From: DATLZM01 sp035559315 | GTDB lineage: Bacteria > Actinomycetota > UBA4738 > HRBIN12 | Assembly: GCA_035559315.1 (NCBI GenBank) | Contig: DATMBJ010000099.1 | Coordinates: 1-64,000, forward strand | Direction: 5' to 3' | Length of the DNA: 64,000 bases | Part shown: one piece after another, positions 42,191 through 50,046 of the stretch | Numbering within the stretch: the first letter of the stretch is position 1 | Layout: each line of letters starts with the position of its first letter | Made by a program: the position numbers and the translations under genes | The notes under the pieces: model-generated | Databases searched by the model: none | What the model saw: the letters and a program-made list of their open reading frames with translations, nothing else | Told to the model about the DNA's origin: nothing

Positions 42191-43995
42191 CCGTCCCTCC
42201 CTCTACGGAACAGCCTCCACCTCCGCTTCCTCGGTTCCTCGCTGGGCAGCGTGTCACCAACCTCTGCCAGCGAACCCGGCTCGACCCGGCCGGGGGGCTC
42301 CGTCCCCGGGCGCACCGGCGTCCCGGGGCCCTCCTCGCCGGGAAGCACCGCATCCTCGTCGATCACCACCACCGTCGGCGCGGGGCGGCGGGGGACGGCC
42401 CGGGCTGACGGGGGGACCGGCCGGGGCAGCTCCTCCGCGGCCCTAGGCGGTCTCTCTTCGGCCCCCGCCACCTGCTCATCTTCGCCGCGCTCCGGGGCCG
42501 CAGGTGGCGGCGCGCCGCCCGAGGGGGCGGTTCCCTCGGACACCGCTACCCCCTCCCGTGCCGGTGGGCGTGCCGCCTCGACGTCCGCCCCCGCGCCTCC
42601 CGCCTCCTCCTCCGTGGATCCCCCCGTAGCGCTCAACCCTCGATCGCGGGTCACCCCACCCTCCACCCGCGGTGGAGCAGAGCTCGAGGATGAGTTCGAG
42701 GGACGCGCATCGGCGCCCGGTCCCGAGCCCACCGCCTCGCGCTCGCCGCGCGTTCGGGGTTCCGACCTGGCGACGGTCGGCGCGGCCCCGCCCCCCGGTA
42801 CCCCCTCGGCCTCCTCCACGCCCCCGGCGGCTGGGACCTCCTCGGGACCGTCGGGAGGGGTGAGGATCACCCTCGGGAGTTCCTCGATGACCGGGACGGG
42901 CTCCGCGGGAGGGGGCCGAGCGGCCACCTCCCTCGCCAGCGCCCGGTAGGACTCCGCCCCCTTCGATCGGGGGTCGTACACCGTGATGGGCTGGCCGAAG
43001 CCGGGTGCCTCCGAGAGGCGGACGGTTCGGGGGATCACCACGCTGTACACGCGGTCACCGAAGAACCGCTGGACCTCCTCGACGACCTGCTCGGACAGCT
43101 TGGTCCGCGGGTCGAACATGGTCATCACGATGCCGGTCAGCTTGAGCCGCGGGTTCACGTTCTGCTGCACCAGTCGCACGTTCCGCAACAACTGCCCCAG
43201 CCCCTCCAGCGCGTAGTACTCGCACTGGATGGGCACGATGAGCTCCTCCGCGGCGGCGAGCGCGTTGATCGTCAGGAGGCCCAGCGACGGTGGGCAGTCG
43301 AGGAAGATGAAGTCGTAGGCCCCGTCCTGGAGCGGCTCCAGCGCCCGCCGCAGCCGGAGCTCCCGGGAGAACTGCGAGACCAGCTCGATCTCCGCACCGG
43401 CCAGATCGATCGTCGAGGGGATGGCGTCCAGCCCGGCGACCTGGGTCGGCACGATCGCCCCCTCGATCGGCGCCTCATCGGCCAGGACCTCGTAGACGGT
43501 GACCGACCTCGCCTCGTGACGGATCCCGAGGCCGGTCGAGGCGTTGCCTTGTGGATCGAGGTCGATGACCAGCACGCGGTACCCCTGCTCGGCGAGGGCC
43601 GCCCCGAGGCTCACCGCGGTCGTGCTCTTGCCGACCCCGCCCTTCTGGTTCGCGATGGCGATGACCCGGGCGCCGCCATCCCAAGCTGAGCCGGGGGTGC
43701 CGGCACCCCCGACCTCAACCGAAGCGTGCGGTCCGTCCGCTCCGCGGTCGCTGACGGGGCGAGGGGGATCGGCGGCCTCGCGGCGCGACCGGGCACGGGT
43801 CGCCCCCCGCGGGGCGGCCGCGCGCTGCGGGGTGTCCTCGGCCGAGCCCACGGGCCCGAGCATCGCCTCCGACCCCGGCGTCATGGGCGCGAGATCCGCA
43901 CCCCCGCCACCTGCGTGGACCTGTCGGGGAGGGGACGATCGCCGCGTCGATCGAGGGGTGGTCGCTGCGCGGGGAGCGGAGCGTTCCGTCGTCAC
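42187..43995 (-). CDS. parA: Chromosome partition ATPase ParA with long N- and C-terminal extensions
   Basis: 602 residues, about twice the usual length. The ATPase core starts RVIAIANQKGGVGKSTTAVS (deviant Walker A about 116-125), with FIFLDCPPSLGLLTINALA as Walker B and FGQPITVYDPRSKGAESY near residue 345. About 108 residues precede it and about 240 follow it, rich in Pro, Glu, Ala, Ser and Gly and probably disordered, with VPVIEELPRVILTPP and PTVVVIDEDAVLP as possible short motifs and an RKRRWRLFRR basic end. GTG 43995 overlaps the rsmG stop; later starts could shorten the N-terminus. It segregates origins with ParB. Confidence 0.93.
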   Translation of the reverse strand: MTTERSAPRAATTPRSTRRSSPPRQVHAGGGGADLAPMTPGSEAMLGPVGSAEDTPQRAAAPRGATRARSRREAADPPRPVSDRGADGPHASVEVGGAGTPGSAWDGGARVIAIANQKGGVGKSTTAVSLGAALAEQGYRVLVIDLDPQGNASTGLGIRHEARSVTVYEVLADEAPIEGAIVPTQVAGLDAIPSTIDLAGAEIELVSQFSRELRLRRALEPLQDGAYDFIFLDCPPSLGLLTINALAAAEELIVPIQCEYYALEGLGQLLRNVRLVQQNVNPRLKLTGIVMTMFDPRTKLSEQVVEEVQRFFGDRVYSVVIPRTVRLSEAPGFGQPITVYDPRSKGAESYRALAREVAARPPPAEPVPVIEELPRVILTPPDGPEEVPAAGGVEEAEGVPGGGAAPTVARSEPRTRGEREAVGSGPGADARPSNSSSSSAPPRVEGGVTRDRGLSATGGSTEEEAGGAGADVEAARPPAREGVAVSEGTAPSGGAPPPAAPERGEDEQVAGAEERPPRAAEELPRPVPPSARAVPRRPAPTVVVIDEDAVLPGEEGPGTPVRPGTEPPGRVEPGSLAEVGDTLPSEEPRKRRWRLFRRGRDG

Positions 43996-44615
43996 TGCCG
44001 GCCCATGATAACGAGCGGACCCGCGCTTTCAAGCGCCGGCGTCTCGATCACCGCGGCCCCGGGCGGCAGCGGATGCGCCCTTCGCTTCCCGGCGAACCAC
44101 ACGAGCCGCCCGCCGGGCGTGAGCAGCCCCCCGGCCAGGGATAGGCACCGATCGAGCGGCCCCAGCGCCCTGGCGAAGGCGACCTCGGCGGCAGGCTCGC
44201 ACCCTGCGGCCACCTGGGCCGCGAACTCCTCAGCACGTCGCGGGAGGACCCGCGCGTTCCGGATCCCCAGCCGCTCCACGGCGAGCTCAACGAAGGCTGC
44301 GCGCCGCCGCCTCGGCTCGAGCAGCGTGAACCTCACCTCGGGCCTCGCGATCGCGAGGACGACGCCGGGCAGCCCGGCCCCCGTGCCGACGTCGATCGCC
44401 TCGCGGTCCCGCGACGAGATCGCCCTGACGGCCCGGAGCGAGTCCAGTACGTGCCGCTCGCGCAGCCTCCCGGCATCGCCCTCCGAGACGGCGCCGAGCG
44501 GCACGCCCCGGTCCAGCAGCAGGCGCTCGAACGCGATCAGCGCCTCCGCCTGGTCCGCGCCGATGTCGGCGCCGAGCTCCTCCGCCTGCCGTGCGAGGGT
44601 CCGCGCAGGGTCCAC
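43992..44615 (-). CDS. rsmG: 16S rRNA (guanine-N7) methyltransferase RsmG
   Basis: 207 residues. REAIDVGTGAGLPGVVLAIA is the SAM-binding motif; LLEPRRRRAAFVELAVERLG and FARALGPLDRCLSLAGGLL match RsmG. It methylates G527 of 16S rRNA. GTG 44615 lies 9 nt after TAAGCT (44630-44625 on this strand), so the rsmG-parA-parB transcript appears leaderless. Its stop overlaps parA by GTGA. Confidence 0.95.
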   Translation of the reverse strand: MDPARTLARQAEELGADIGADQAEALIAFERLLLDRGVPLGAVSEGDAGRLRERHVLDSLRAVRAISSRDREAIDVGTGAGLPGVVLAIARPEVRFTLLEPRRRRAAFVELAVERLGIRNARVLPRRAEEFAAQVAAGCEPAAEVAFARALGPLDRCLSLAGGLLTPGGRLVWFAGKRRAHPLPPGAAVIETPALESAGPLVIMGRQ

Positions 44616-44679
44616 CGGGAGACGAGCTTACGGCCGGGTACCGCACGCCGCCCAGGACGGCGGAGGGAGATGAAGCTGA

Positions 44680-44695
44680 TGTTTCACGTGAAACA
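44680..44695. other. parS centromere site
   Basis: TGTTTCACGTGAAACA, the exact 16-bp palindromic ParB-binding consensus, lies between rsmG and jag, about 2.6 kb from dnaA. No other perfect copy was noticed in the window. Confidence 0.97.
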
Positions 44696-44701
44696 GCGGG
44701 C

Positions 44702-44723
44702 GCCCCCGGAGCTCCCCGGGGGC
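44702..44723 (-). terminator. Hairpin downstream of jag
   Basis: GCCCCCGG / CCGGGGGC stem with a 6-nt loop, located just past the jag stop on the minus strand and beside parS. No T-run, so termination strength is uncertain. Confidence 0.5.
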
Positions 44724-44731
44724 TCGCCCCT

Positions 44732-45388
44732 TCAGCGGGGCCTGATCACCACCCGGCGGTCGGGGTCCTCGCCGCGGCTCGTGCTGGTCACGCCGGGGAT
44801 CTCCGCGACCGCGTCGTGGACGACCTTGCGTTCGTAGGCGTTCATCGGCTCGAGCTCCTCTTCGCGGCGGGTCCGCTGCACCCGCCGCGCGACCTCACGG
44901 GCCAGGGCCACGAGCCGATCGCGCCGGCGCCGTCGGTAGTCCTCCACGTCGACGACCACCCGGCACCGCTCCCCCGTCCGCTTCGTGACGACCAGCCGGG
45001 TGAGATCCTGCAGCGACTCGAGCGTTTGCCCATGCCGCCCGATCAGGATCGCCGCGTCTCCCTCGTCCTCCCCCTCGACGTCGACGTACATCGTCCCGTC
45101 CTCGAGCGTGGGTTCGGCCGTCGCCTCGATGCCCATCTTGCGCAGGAGCTCCTCGAGGAAATCCGCGGCGATCTCCGCCTGCTCCTCCAGCTCCTCCTCG
45201 CCGAGGTCCTCGCGCGCCTCGCGTACCCGCACGCGGACGATCGCCTCCTGGGCCCCCAGCCCGAGGAAGCCGGTGCGCGGCTCCTGCACGACCTCGATCT
45301 CGGCCTCCTGCTCGCTCACCCCGAGCTCGGCGAGGGCGGCCTCCACGGCCTCCTCAACGCTTGGGCCGCTTCTTTCGATCTCCCTCAC
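44732..45388 (-). CDS. jag: KhpB/Jag RNA-binding protein
   Basis: 218 residues. Jag-N domain near SVEEAVEAALAELGVSEQEA, a long acidic helix (DLGEEELEEQAEIAADF), KH domain with AAILIGRHGQTLESLQDLTR (GxxG-type loop GRHG) and an R3H domain around PMNAYERKVVHDAVAE. It binds RNA, usually with KhpA. It overlaps the end of yidC by 35 nt. Confidence 0.94.
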   Translation of the reverse strand: MREIERSGPSVEEAVEAALAELGVSEQEAEIEVVQEPRTGFLGLGAQEAIVRVRVREAREDLGEEELEEQAEIAADFLEELLRKMGIEATAEPTLEDGTMYVDVEGEDEGDAAILIGRHGQTLESLQDLTRLVVTKRTGERCRVVVDVEDYRRRRRDRLVALAREVARRVQRTRREEELEPMNAYERKVVHDAVAEIPGVTSTSRGEDPDRRVVIRPR

Positions 45389-46379
45389 GGCTGCCTCCCG
45401 GCCGTCGTCCCTCGCCCTTCCCCTTCGGGCTCGACGGGCCCTGGTCTCCCTCGGCGTCGGCGCCCCGCAGCCTCGCCACCAGGCCCCCGCCCCCGCTCCG
45501 CTTCGCCGGGACCCCCTTGCCCGCGTCCCCCCACGCCTGCGGGCCGATGTGGCCCGCCTTGAGCAGGACGTACTGCTGCCCGATCTGGAGGATGTTGGAA
45601 ACCGTCCAGTAGACCACCAAGCCCGCTGGGAACGTGAACCCGAAGATGCCGAACATCAGCGGCATCACGCGGGTGAGCATCTGCTGCTGTGGGTTCTGGC
45701 TCCCGGGCGGGCTCGCCTGCTGCATCTGCCGAGACTGGTAGTAGGTCGTGGCGATCATCAGGAGGGCGAGCAGGTAGTAGGGGACCCGCACGAGGGCGCC
45801 CTGGCCGCAATGGAGCGTGATCACGTCGGGCTGCCCCGGGGCCGCCTGCTGGTTCGGGATCTCGACCACGGGCTTGCCCGCGTCGATCGCCGTGCACAGG
45901 AGGTTCATCCCCAGGAAGTCGGTGGTCGGGTTGGGCTCGCCGTCGTAGATCTGGGCCTCGATGCCCCTCCAGAGGCGGCTCTCCTCGGGCAGATGCAACG
46001 GCTGCTGGGGGAAGCGGATCACCGAGTACATGGCGATCAGGATCGGGAACTGCAGCAGCACCGGCCAACACCCGGAGAACGGGTTGACCCCGTGCTCCTT
46101 GTACAGCCGCATGATCTCCTCCTGCTGCCGCTGCTTGTTCCCCTTGTACTTCTGCTGGATCTGCCGCACCTTCGGCTGGATCGCCTGCATCGCCTGCATG
46201 GACTTGATCTGCTTCACGCCCAGCGGGAAGAGGACCAGCCGGATCAGCACGGTCAGGATGATGATGGTGACGCCGAAGTTCGGGATCACGTCGTAGATCC
46301 GGGCCAGGAGCCACCCCAGCCCGTCCAGGAGGCCCTGCCAGAGGGGCGACCACGGCACCTGTGCGATCACCGGACCCAC
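45354..46379 (-). CDS. yidC: Membrane insertase YidC
   Basis: 341 residues, gram-positive-type YidC without the large periplasmic domain. FGVTIIILTVLIRLVLFPLG carries the conserved Arg of the hydrophilic groove. IQQKYKGNKQRQQEEIMRLY is the cytosolic hairpin. GCWPVLLQFPILIAMYSVIR and FTFPAGLVVYWTVSNILQIG are core helices. A Lys/Arg tail ends the protein and likely touches ribosomes. Start GTG 46379; it overlaps yidD upstream and jag downstream. Confidence 0.95.
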   Translation of the reverse strand: MGPVIAQVPWSPLWQGLLDGLGWLLARIYDVIPNFGVTIIILTVLIRLVLFPLGVKQIKSMQAMQAIQPKVRQIQQKYKGNKQRQQEEIMRLYKEHGVNPFSGCWPVLLQFPILIAMYSVIRFPQQPLHLPEESRLWRGIEAQIYDGEPNPTTDFLGMNLLCTAIDAGKPVVEIPNQQAAPGQPDVITLHCGQGALVRVPYYLLALLMIATTYYQSRQMQQASPPGSQNPQQQMLTRVMPLMFGIFGFTFPAGLVVYWTVSNILQIGQQYVLLKAGHIGPQAWGDAGKGVPAKRSGGGGLVARLRGADAEGDQGPSSPKGKGEGRRPGGSREGDRKKRPKR

Positions 46380-46681
46380 CGGGCGCCCCGCAGTTGTATG
46401 ACTTCATCATACCCGAGCCGGCTCCGCGCCCCCGGCGGCACGTGGTCCACGCCGCCGGTGGTGAACGGTCCGCACCTCGCGAGGCGCCATGCCGCCATCG
46501 CGCTCCCGCGGATCGCGCCGTGCTCCAGGATCGCCTCCTCGGCGTAGCGCGAGCACGTGGGATAGAACCGGCACTGCCCGCCGAGCCAGCCGGACAGGAA
46601 CAGGCGGTACGCACGGATCAGGCCGACCAGCGCGGCACGCGCCGGGGCGCCCGCCGCCCACAGGATCGCGCGCGCCCTCAC
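46367..46681 (-). CDS. yidD: Membrane protein insertion efficiency factor YidD
   Basis: 104 residues. LVGLIRAYRLFLSGWLGGQC, RFYPTCSRYAEEAILEHGAI and WRLARCGPFTTGGVDHVPPG are the YidD signature with its conserved cysteines. GTG 46681 overlaps the rnpA stop (GTGA), and the stop lies 13 nt inside yidC. Confidence 0.95.
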   Translation of the reverse strand: MRARAILWAAGAPARAALVGLIRAYRLFLSGWLGGQCRFYPTCSRYAEEAILEHGAIRGSAMAAWRLARCGPFTTGGVDHVPPGARSRLGYDEVIQLRGARWVR

Positions 46682-46971
46682 GCGCGCACCACCCCGGCCC
46701 TTCGGAGCAGCTCGGTCATCTCGGCCACCAGGTCCTGCGTCTTCGCCCCCCGGATCGACGCGCGGGCCACCCACACGATGTCCGCCTCCTCGACCAGGAG
46801 CGGACGGACCTCGCGCCACGCGGCCCGCAGCACGCGCCGCGCACGGTTCCGCTCGACGGCGCCGCCGACCTTCTTCCCGGCGACGAACGCCGCCCGCCCG
46901 GGCCCCCGCGCGAGGAAGGCTACCACCCGCCTTCCCCGGACGGGCCGGCCCTCGCGGAGCACCCGCTCCAC
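46678..46971 (-). CDS. rnpA: Ribonuclease P protein component
   Basis: 97 residues from GTG 46971. FVAGKKVGGAVERNRARRVL contains the RNR box, and LVEEADIVWVARASI completes the fold. From this GTG the N-terminal RLRR segment usual in RnpA is missing; upstream in frame the sequence LRGGDVERVLREG restores it, starting with a CTG at 46986 that has GGAGG at ideal spacing. The true start may therefore be CTG. It binds RNase P RNA for tRNA 5' processing. Confidence 0.93.
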   Translation of the reverse strand: MERVLREGRPVRGRRVVAFLARGPGRAAFVAGKKVGGAVERNRARRVLRAAWREVRPLLVEEADIVWVARASIRGAKTQDLVAEMTELLRRAGVVRA

Positions 46972-47004
46972 GTCGCCCCCGCGCAGGCCGGGCCTCCGGG
47001 GCGC

Positions 47005-47142
47005 CTAGACCGCCAGCCGGCTCCGGCCCTTGGCCCGCCGCCTGGCGAGGATGGCCCGGCCCGCCCGGGTCCGCATCCGGATCCGGAACCCGTGGGTCTT
47101 CTTCCGCCGGCGGTTGTTCGGCTGGTACGTGCGCTTGGACAT
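47005..47142 (-). CDS. rpmH: 50S ribosomal protein L34
   Basis: 45 residues: [20 protein letters not shown], ending in [12 protein letters not shown], a textbook L34. It is the first gene of the minus-strand rpmH-rnpA-yidD-yidC-jag operon, diverging from dnaA. Confidence 0.98.
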   Translation of the reverse strand: MSKRTYQPNNRRRKKTHGFRIRMRTRAGRAILARRRAKGRSRLAV

Positions 47143-47186
47143 CGTTGGCTCCCCGCGGGTGACGCCGGCTCGCCGCCGGCGGAGGC

Positions 47187-47192
47187 AGTATA
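47187..47192 (-). promoter_or_regulatory. rpmH promoter -10 element
   Basis: TATACT on the minus strand, about 45 nt before the rpmH ATG. No matching -35 at 16-18 nt is visible; a TTGACG lies 35 nt away, too far to pair. Confidence 0.5.
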
Positions 47193-47248
47193 CGGGCTCG
47201 GCGGCAGGCGGGCGGCGGGAGAAAGACCGTCAAAACCCCGCCGCTCGC

Positions 47249-47278
47249 TTCATGGCGGCGGGGGGCCGATGCTATAGT
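47249..47278 (+). promoter_or_regulatory. dnaA promoter
   Basis: TTCATG (47249-47254), 18 nt, TATAGT (47273-47278), giving a start near 47285 and an 80-nt leader holding DnaA-box-like sequences. Confidence 0.55.
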
Positions 47279-47331
47279 CCGGCCGCTCGAGGCCCGGCCC
47301 ACGGCTCGGGCCTCGTCCCTTCCCCGGGAGG

Positions 47332-47364
47332 TTTTCCACAACTGTGGAAAGGTTCTGTGGATAC
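47332..47364. promoter_or_regulatory. Cluster of DnaA-box-like sites directly before dnaA
   Basis: TTTTCCACA (47332-47340), the inverted TGTGGAAA (47343-47350) and TGTGGATAC (47356-47364) differ by one or two bases from TTATCCACA. The first two form the near-palindrome TTTCCACAACTGTGGAAA. The last site abuts the ATG at 47367. They probably serve autoregulation of dnaA and may be part of the origin. Confidence 0.7.
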
Positions 47365-47366
47365 GG

Positions 47367-48737
47367 ATGGCGGTCGCGTCCGAGGAACAGCTAGCTGAGC
47401 GGACCTGGTCACACGTCATCGAGCGGGCGCGGAGCGAGCTCCCGGAGAGCTCGTACGCCATGTGGTTCAGCGGCGTCCGCGCGACCTCCCTCCGGGACGG
47501 CGTCCTCGAGGTCCTCGCTCCCTCGGCCTACGTCCGCGACTGGCTCGCCCGCCACTACCTCGGCCTGATCACCGCCGCGGCGACCGAGGCCCTCGGCCGG
47601 GAGGTCCGGGTGCGCCTCGACGCCGACCACCAACCGCGGCGGCCGACGGGCGAGCCTCCCCGCGCGGCGGCCCCCCTGCCCACGGCCCCCCGGGCCGCGG
47701 CCCCCGGCCTCCCCTTCCCCAACTACACCTTCGACGCCTTCGTCCCCGGGCCTTCCAACCGCTTCGCCCACGCGGCGGCGATGGCGGTGGCCGAGGCGCC
47801 GCCTTCCCGCGCCTACAACCCGCTGTTCATCTACGGCGGGGTGGGGCTCGGCAAGACCCATCTCCTGGTGGCGATCGGGCACCACATGTTCCGCCTGAAC
47901 GCGGCCCTCCGGGTGAAGTACGTGACCAGCGAGCAGTTCGTCACCGAGTTCATCCGGGCCGTCCGCGAGCGCCAGGGCTACCAGTTCCAGCAGCGCTACC
48001 GCGAGGTCGACGTGCTGCTCGTGGACGACATCCAGTTCCTCGCCAAGCGCGAGGAGACCCAGACGGAGTTCTTCCACACCTTCAACCACCTCCACGGGGC
48101 CGAGCGGCAGATCGTGATCGCCTCCGACCGGGCCCCGCAGGAGCTCTCGGGCATGGAGGAACGTCTCCGGAACCGGTTCCGGTGGGGCCTGTGCGTCGAC
48201 GTGCAGCCCCCCGACCTGGAGACCCGGATCGCGATCCTCCAGCTCAAGGCCCAGCGGGACGATATCCACGTCCCCGACGAGGTCGTGGAGTTCATCGCCA
48301 GCAAGTTCGACCAGAGCGTCCGGGAGCTCGAGGGCGCCCTCGTCCGCGTCGTGGCCTGGAGCGAGCTCACCGGCCAGCCAATCGACATCGGCCTCGCCGA
48401 GCGCGCGCTGCAGGACCTGATCCCCCAGACGGAGGCGGAGATCCCGGCCCAGCTGATCATCGAGGAGACCGCCCGGTACTTCGGCCTCACGCCCCACGAC
48501 CTGGTCTCCAAGAACCGCTCCCGGCCGCTCACCACGGCACGCCACGTCGCGATGTACCTGCTCCGGGAGTTCACCGGCCAGTCGCTGATCAAGATCGGCG
48601 AGATCTTCGACCGGGACCACACCACGGCCCTGCACGGCATCAAGAAGATCGAACAGAACATGCGGGCGCGCGACACCACCTACCGCCAGGTCCAGGACCT
48701 CACGCGGATCATCCGCGGCCGCGCCCGGGGTGCGTGA
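47367..48737 (+). CDS. dnaA: Chromosomal replication initiator DnaA
   Basis: 456 residues. Domain I: LPESSYAMWFSGVRATSLRD; a short linker (domain II, about 90-115); AAA+ domain with FIYGGVGLGKTHLLVAIGHH (about 155-165) and VDVLLVDDIQFLAKREETQ; domain IV HTH ending in FDRDHTTALHGIKKIE. It opens oriC. The linker is short compared with Streptomyces. ATG 47367 follows three DnaA-box-like sites with no clear Shine-Dalgarno. Confidence 0.98.
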   Translation: MAVASEEQLAERTWSHVIERARSELPESSYAMWFSGVRATSLRDGVLEVLAPSAYVRDWLARHYLGLITAAATEALGREVRVRLDADHQPRRPTGEPPRAAAPLPTAPRAAAPGLPFPNYTFDAFVPGPSNRFAHAAAMAVAEAPPSRAYNPLFIYGGVGLGKTHLLVAIGHHMFRLNAALRVKYVTSEQFVTEFIRAVRERQGYQFQQRYREVDVLLVDDIQFLAKREETQTEFFHTFNHLHGAERQIVIASDRAPQELSGMEERLRNRFRWGLCVDVQPPDLETRIAILQLKAQRDDIHVPDEVVEFIASKFDQSVRELEGALVRVVAWSELTGQPIDIGLAERALQDLIPQTEAEIPAQLIIEETARYFGLTPHDLVSKNRSRPLTTARHVAMYLLREFTGQSLIKIGEIFDRDHTTALHGIKKIEQNMRARDTTYRQVQDLTRIIRGRARGA

Positions 48738-48847
48738 GGGTGGGGATACGCTCTGCACGGCTCCTCCGTCCGTCGGCGCGCGCCCGCGCCCTCGCGGGGC
48801 TCTCCCCAGGCTTTCCCCATGTCGGCGAGGCGTCCTACGCTGGGCGC
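48738..48847. other. dnaA-dnaN intergenic region, possible origin component
   Basis: In actinobacteria oriC normally lies here. I see only weak candidates: GTGGGGATA near 48751, TTTCCCCAT near 48812, and TTCTCCACA at 48865-48873 inside the following small frame. There is no AT-rich stretch long enough to be an obvious unwinding element. The region also holds TACGCT (48836-48841), a -10-like box. Confidence 0.35.
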
Positions 48848-48934
48848 ATGGTGGGTCGGCCCACTTCTCCACAGCCACCGACACCACCAGATGAGAACGA
48901 AGGAAACGATGGTTGCGAGGGGGTGGGAATGTGA
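48848..48934 (+). CDS. Putative leaderless 28-codon upstream ORF coupled to dnaN
   Basis: ATG 48848 lies 6 nt after TACGCT (48836-48841), the leaderless spacing used elsewhere here. The 28-residue frame is Pro/Glu/Asp-rich (MVGRPTSPQPPTPPDENEG at its start) and stops at TGA 48932-48934, overlapping the dnaN GTG at 48931. It could be a leader peptide whose translation sets dnaN initiation. Its sequence is low complexity, so it may be a chance frame. Confidence 0.4.
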   Translation: MVGRPTSPQPPTPPDENEGNDGCEGVGM

Positions 48935-50034
48935 AGTTCCGCTGCGACCGTGATGCGCTCTCCGAGGCCCTCCAGACCGTGCAGCGCGCGGTCTCGGCGA
49001 GGCCGGGCATCCCGGCGCTGACCGGGGTGCTCCTGGAGGCGGCCGAGGGAGGAGCGCTCACGCTGACGACGACGGACCTCGAGGTCTCGGCGCGGCTCGA
49101 GACCCTCGTGCAGGTCCAGGAGGCGGGGGTGGCCCTGGTCCCCGCCCGGCTGCTGGCCGAGACCGTGAAGAGCCTGGCCGATGCGCCGGTGGACGTGGAG
49201 GCCGACCAGGGCCAGCTCCGGATCCGGTCGGCGGCGTTCGAGGGGGCGCTCCGGCTCCTGCCGGCCGAGGATTTCCCGCAGGTGCAGGGGCCGACGGGGA
49301 CCCGGGTGGTGCTCGGGGCGGGAGCGTTCGCCGAGGCCGTGGGACAGGTCGCGCGCGCCGCGTCCCGCGACGAGGCGCGGCCGGTGTTGACGGGGGTCCT
49401 CGTGGAGGTGAGCCGGGAGGGGGTGACGCTCGTCGCCACCGATTCGTACCGCCTGGCGATCAGGGAGCTGGTCGCGACCTCGGAGGGGGAGGCCAAGGCC
49501 ATCGTGCCGGAGCGCGCGATCTCGGAGGCCGGGCGGGCGGCGGCCGGGGACGAGAAGGCGGAGGTGGAGCTGTTCCTGGACGAGGCGCAGGCCGCGTTCA
49601 GGGTGGGCGGGCTCACGCTGACCTCCCGCCTGATCGAGGGGGAGTTCCCGAACTACCGCCAGCTGGTGCCCGAGGGCTACGAGAACCGGCTCACGGCATC
49701 CCGACAGCAGCTGATCGACGCGGTCCGGCGGGTGGGGCTCCTGGCCCGGGACACCAGCCCGGTGCGGATGGAGTTCAACGCGCTCGGGGTCCGGCTCTCG
49801 TCGTCCTCCCCGGACCTGGGGCAGGCGGTGGAGACCGTCGAGGCGCGGTACGAGGGAGAAGAACTGACGATCGCCTTCAACCCCAGCTACCTCGCCGACG
49901 GGCTGGCCGCGGTGACGGGGGAGACCGTCCGGCTCGAGGTCCGAGACGGGCTGAAGCCCGGGGTGATCCGGGGGGAGGGGGACGAGTTCGTCTACCTGGT
50001 GATGCCGGTGCGGCTCCCGGCGCCCGTGGGCTGA
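48931..50034 (+). CDS. dnaN: DNA polymerase III sliding clamp, beta subunit
   Basis: 367 residues with three similar clamp domains. Blocks: SARPGIPALTGVLLEAAEGG, EARPVLTGVLVEVSREGVTL and ATDSYRLAIRELV, LIEGEFPNYRQLVPEGY, and the C-terminal VYLVMPVRLPAPVG that caps the protein-binding pocket. GTG 48931 overlaps the stop of the upstream small frame and has GAGGGGGTGGG upstream. Confidence 0.97.
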   Translation: MKFRCDRDALSEALQTVQRAVSARPGIPALTGVLLEAAEGGALTLTTTDLEVSARLETLVQVQEAGVALVPARLLAETVKSLADAPVDVEADQGQLRIRSAAFEGALRLLPAEDFPQVQGPTGTRVVLGAGAFAEAVGQVARAASRDEARPVLTGVLVEVSREGVTLVATDSYRLAIRELVATSEGEAKAIVPERAISEAGRAAAGDEKAEVELFLDEAQAAFRVGGLTLTSRLIEGEFPNYRQLVPEGYENRLTASRQQLIDAVRRVGLLARDTSPVRMEFNALGVRLSSSSPDLGQAVETVEARYEGEELTIAFNPSYLADGLAAVTGETVRLEVRDGLKPGVIRGEGDEFVYLVMPVRLPAPVG

Positions 50035-50046
50035 GCCGCTGGCGGC

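Noticed and set aside
47187..47233. TTGACG at 47233-47228 as the -35 of the rpmH promoter
   Set aside because: It is 35 nt from the TATACT -10, twice the workable spacing.
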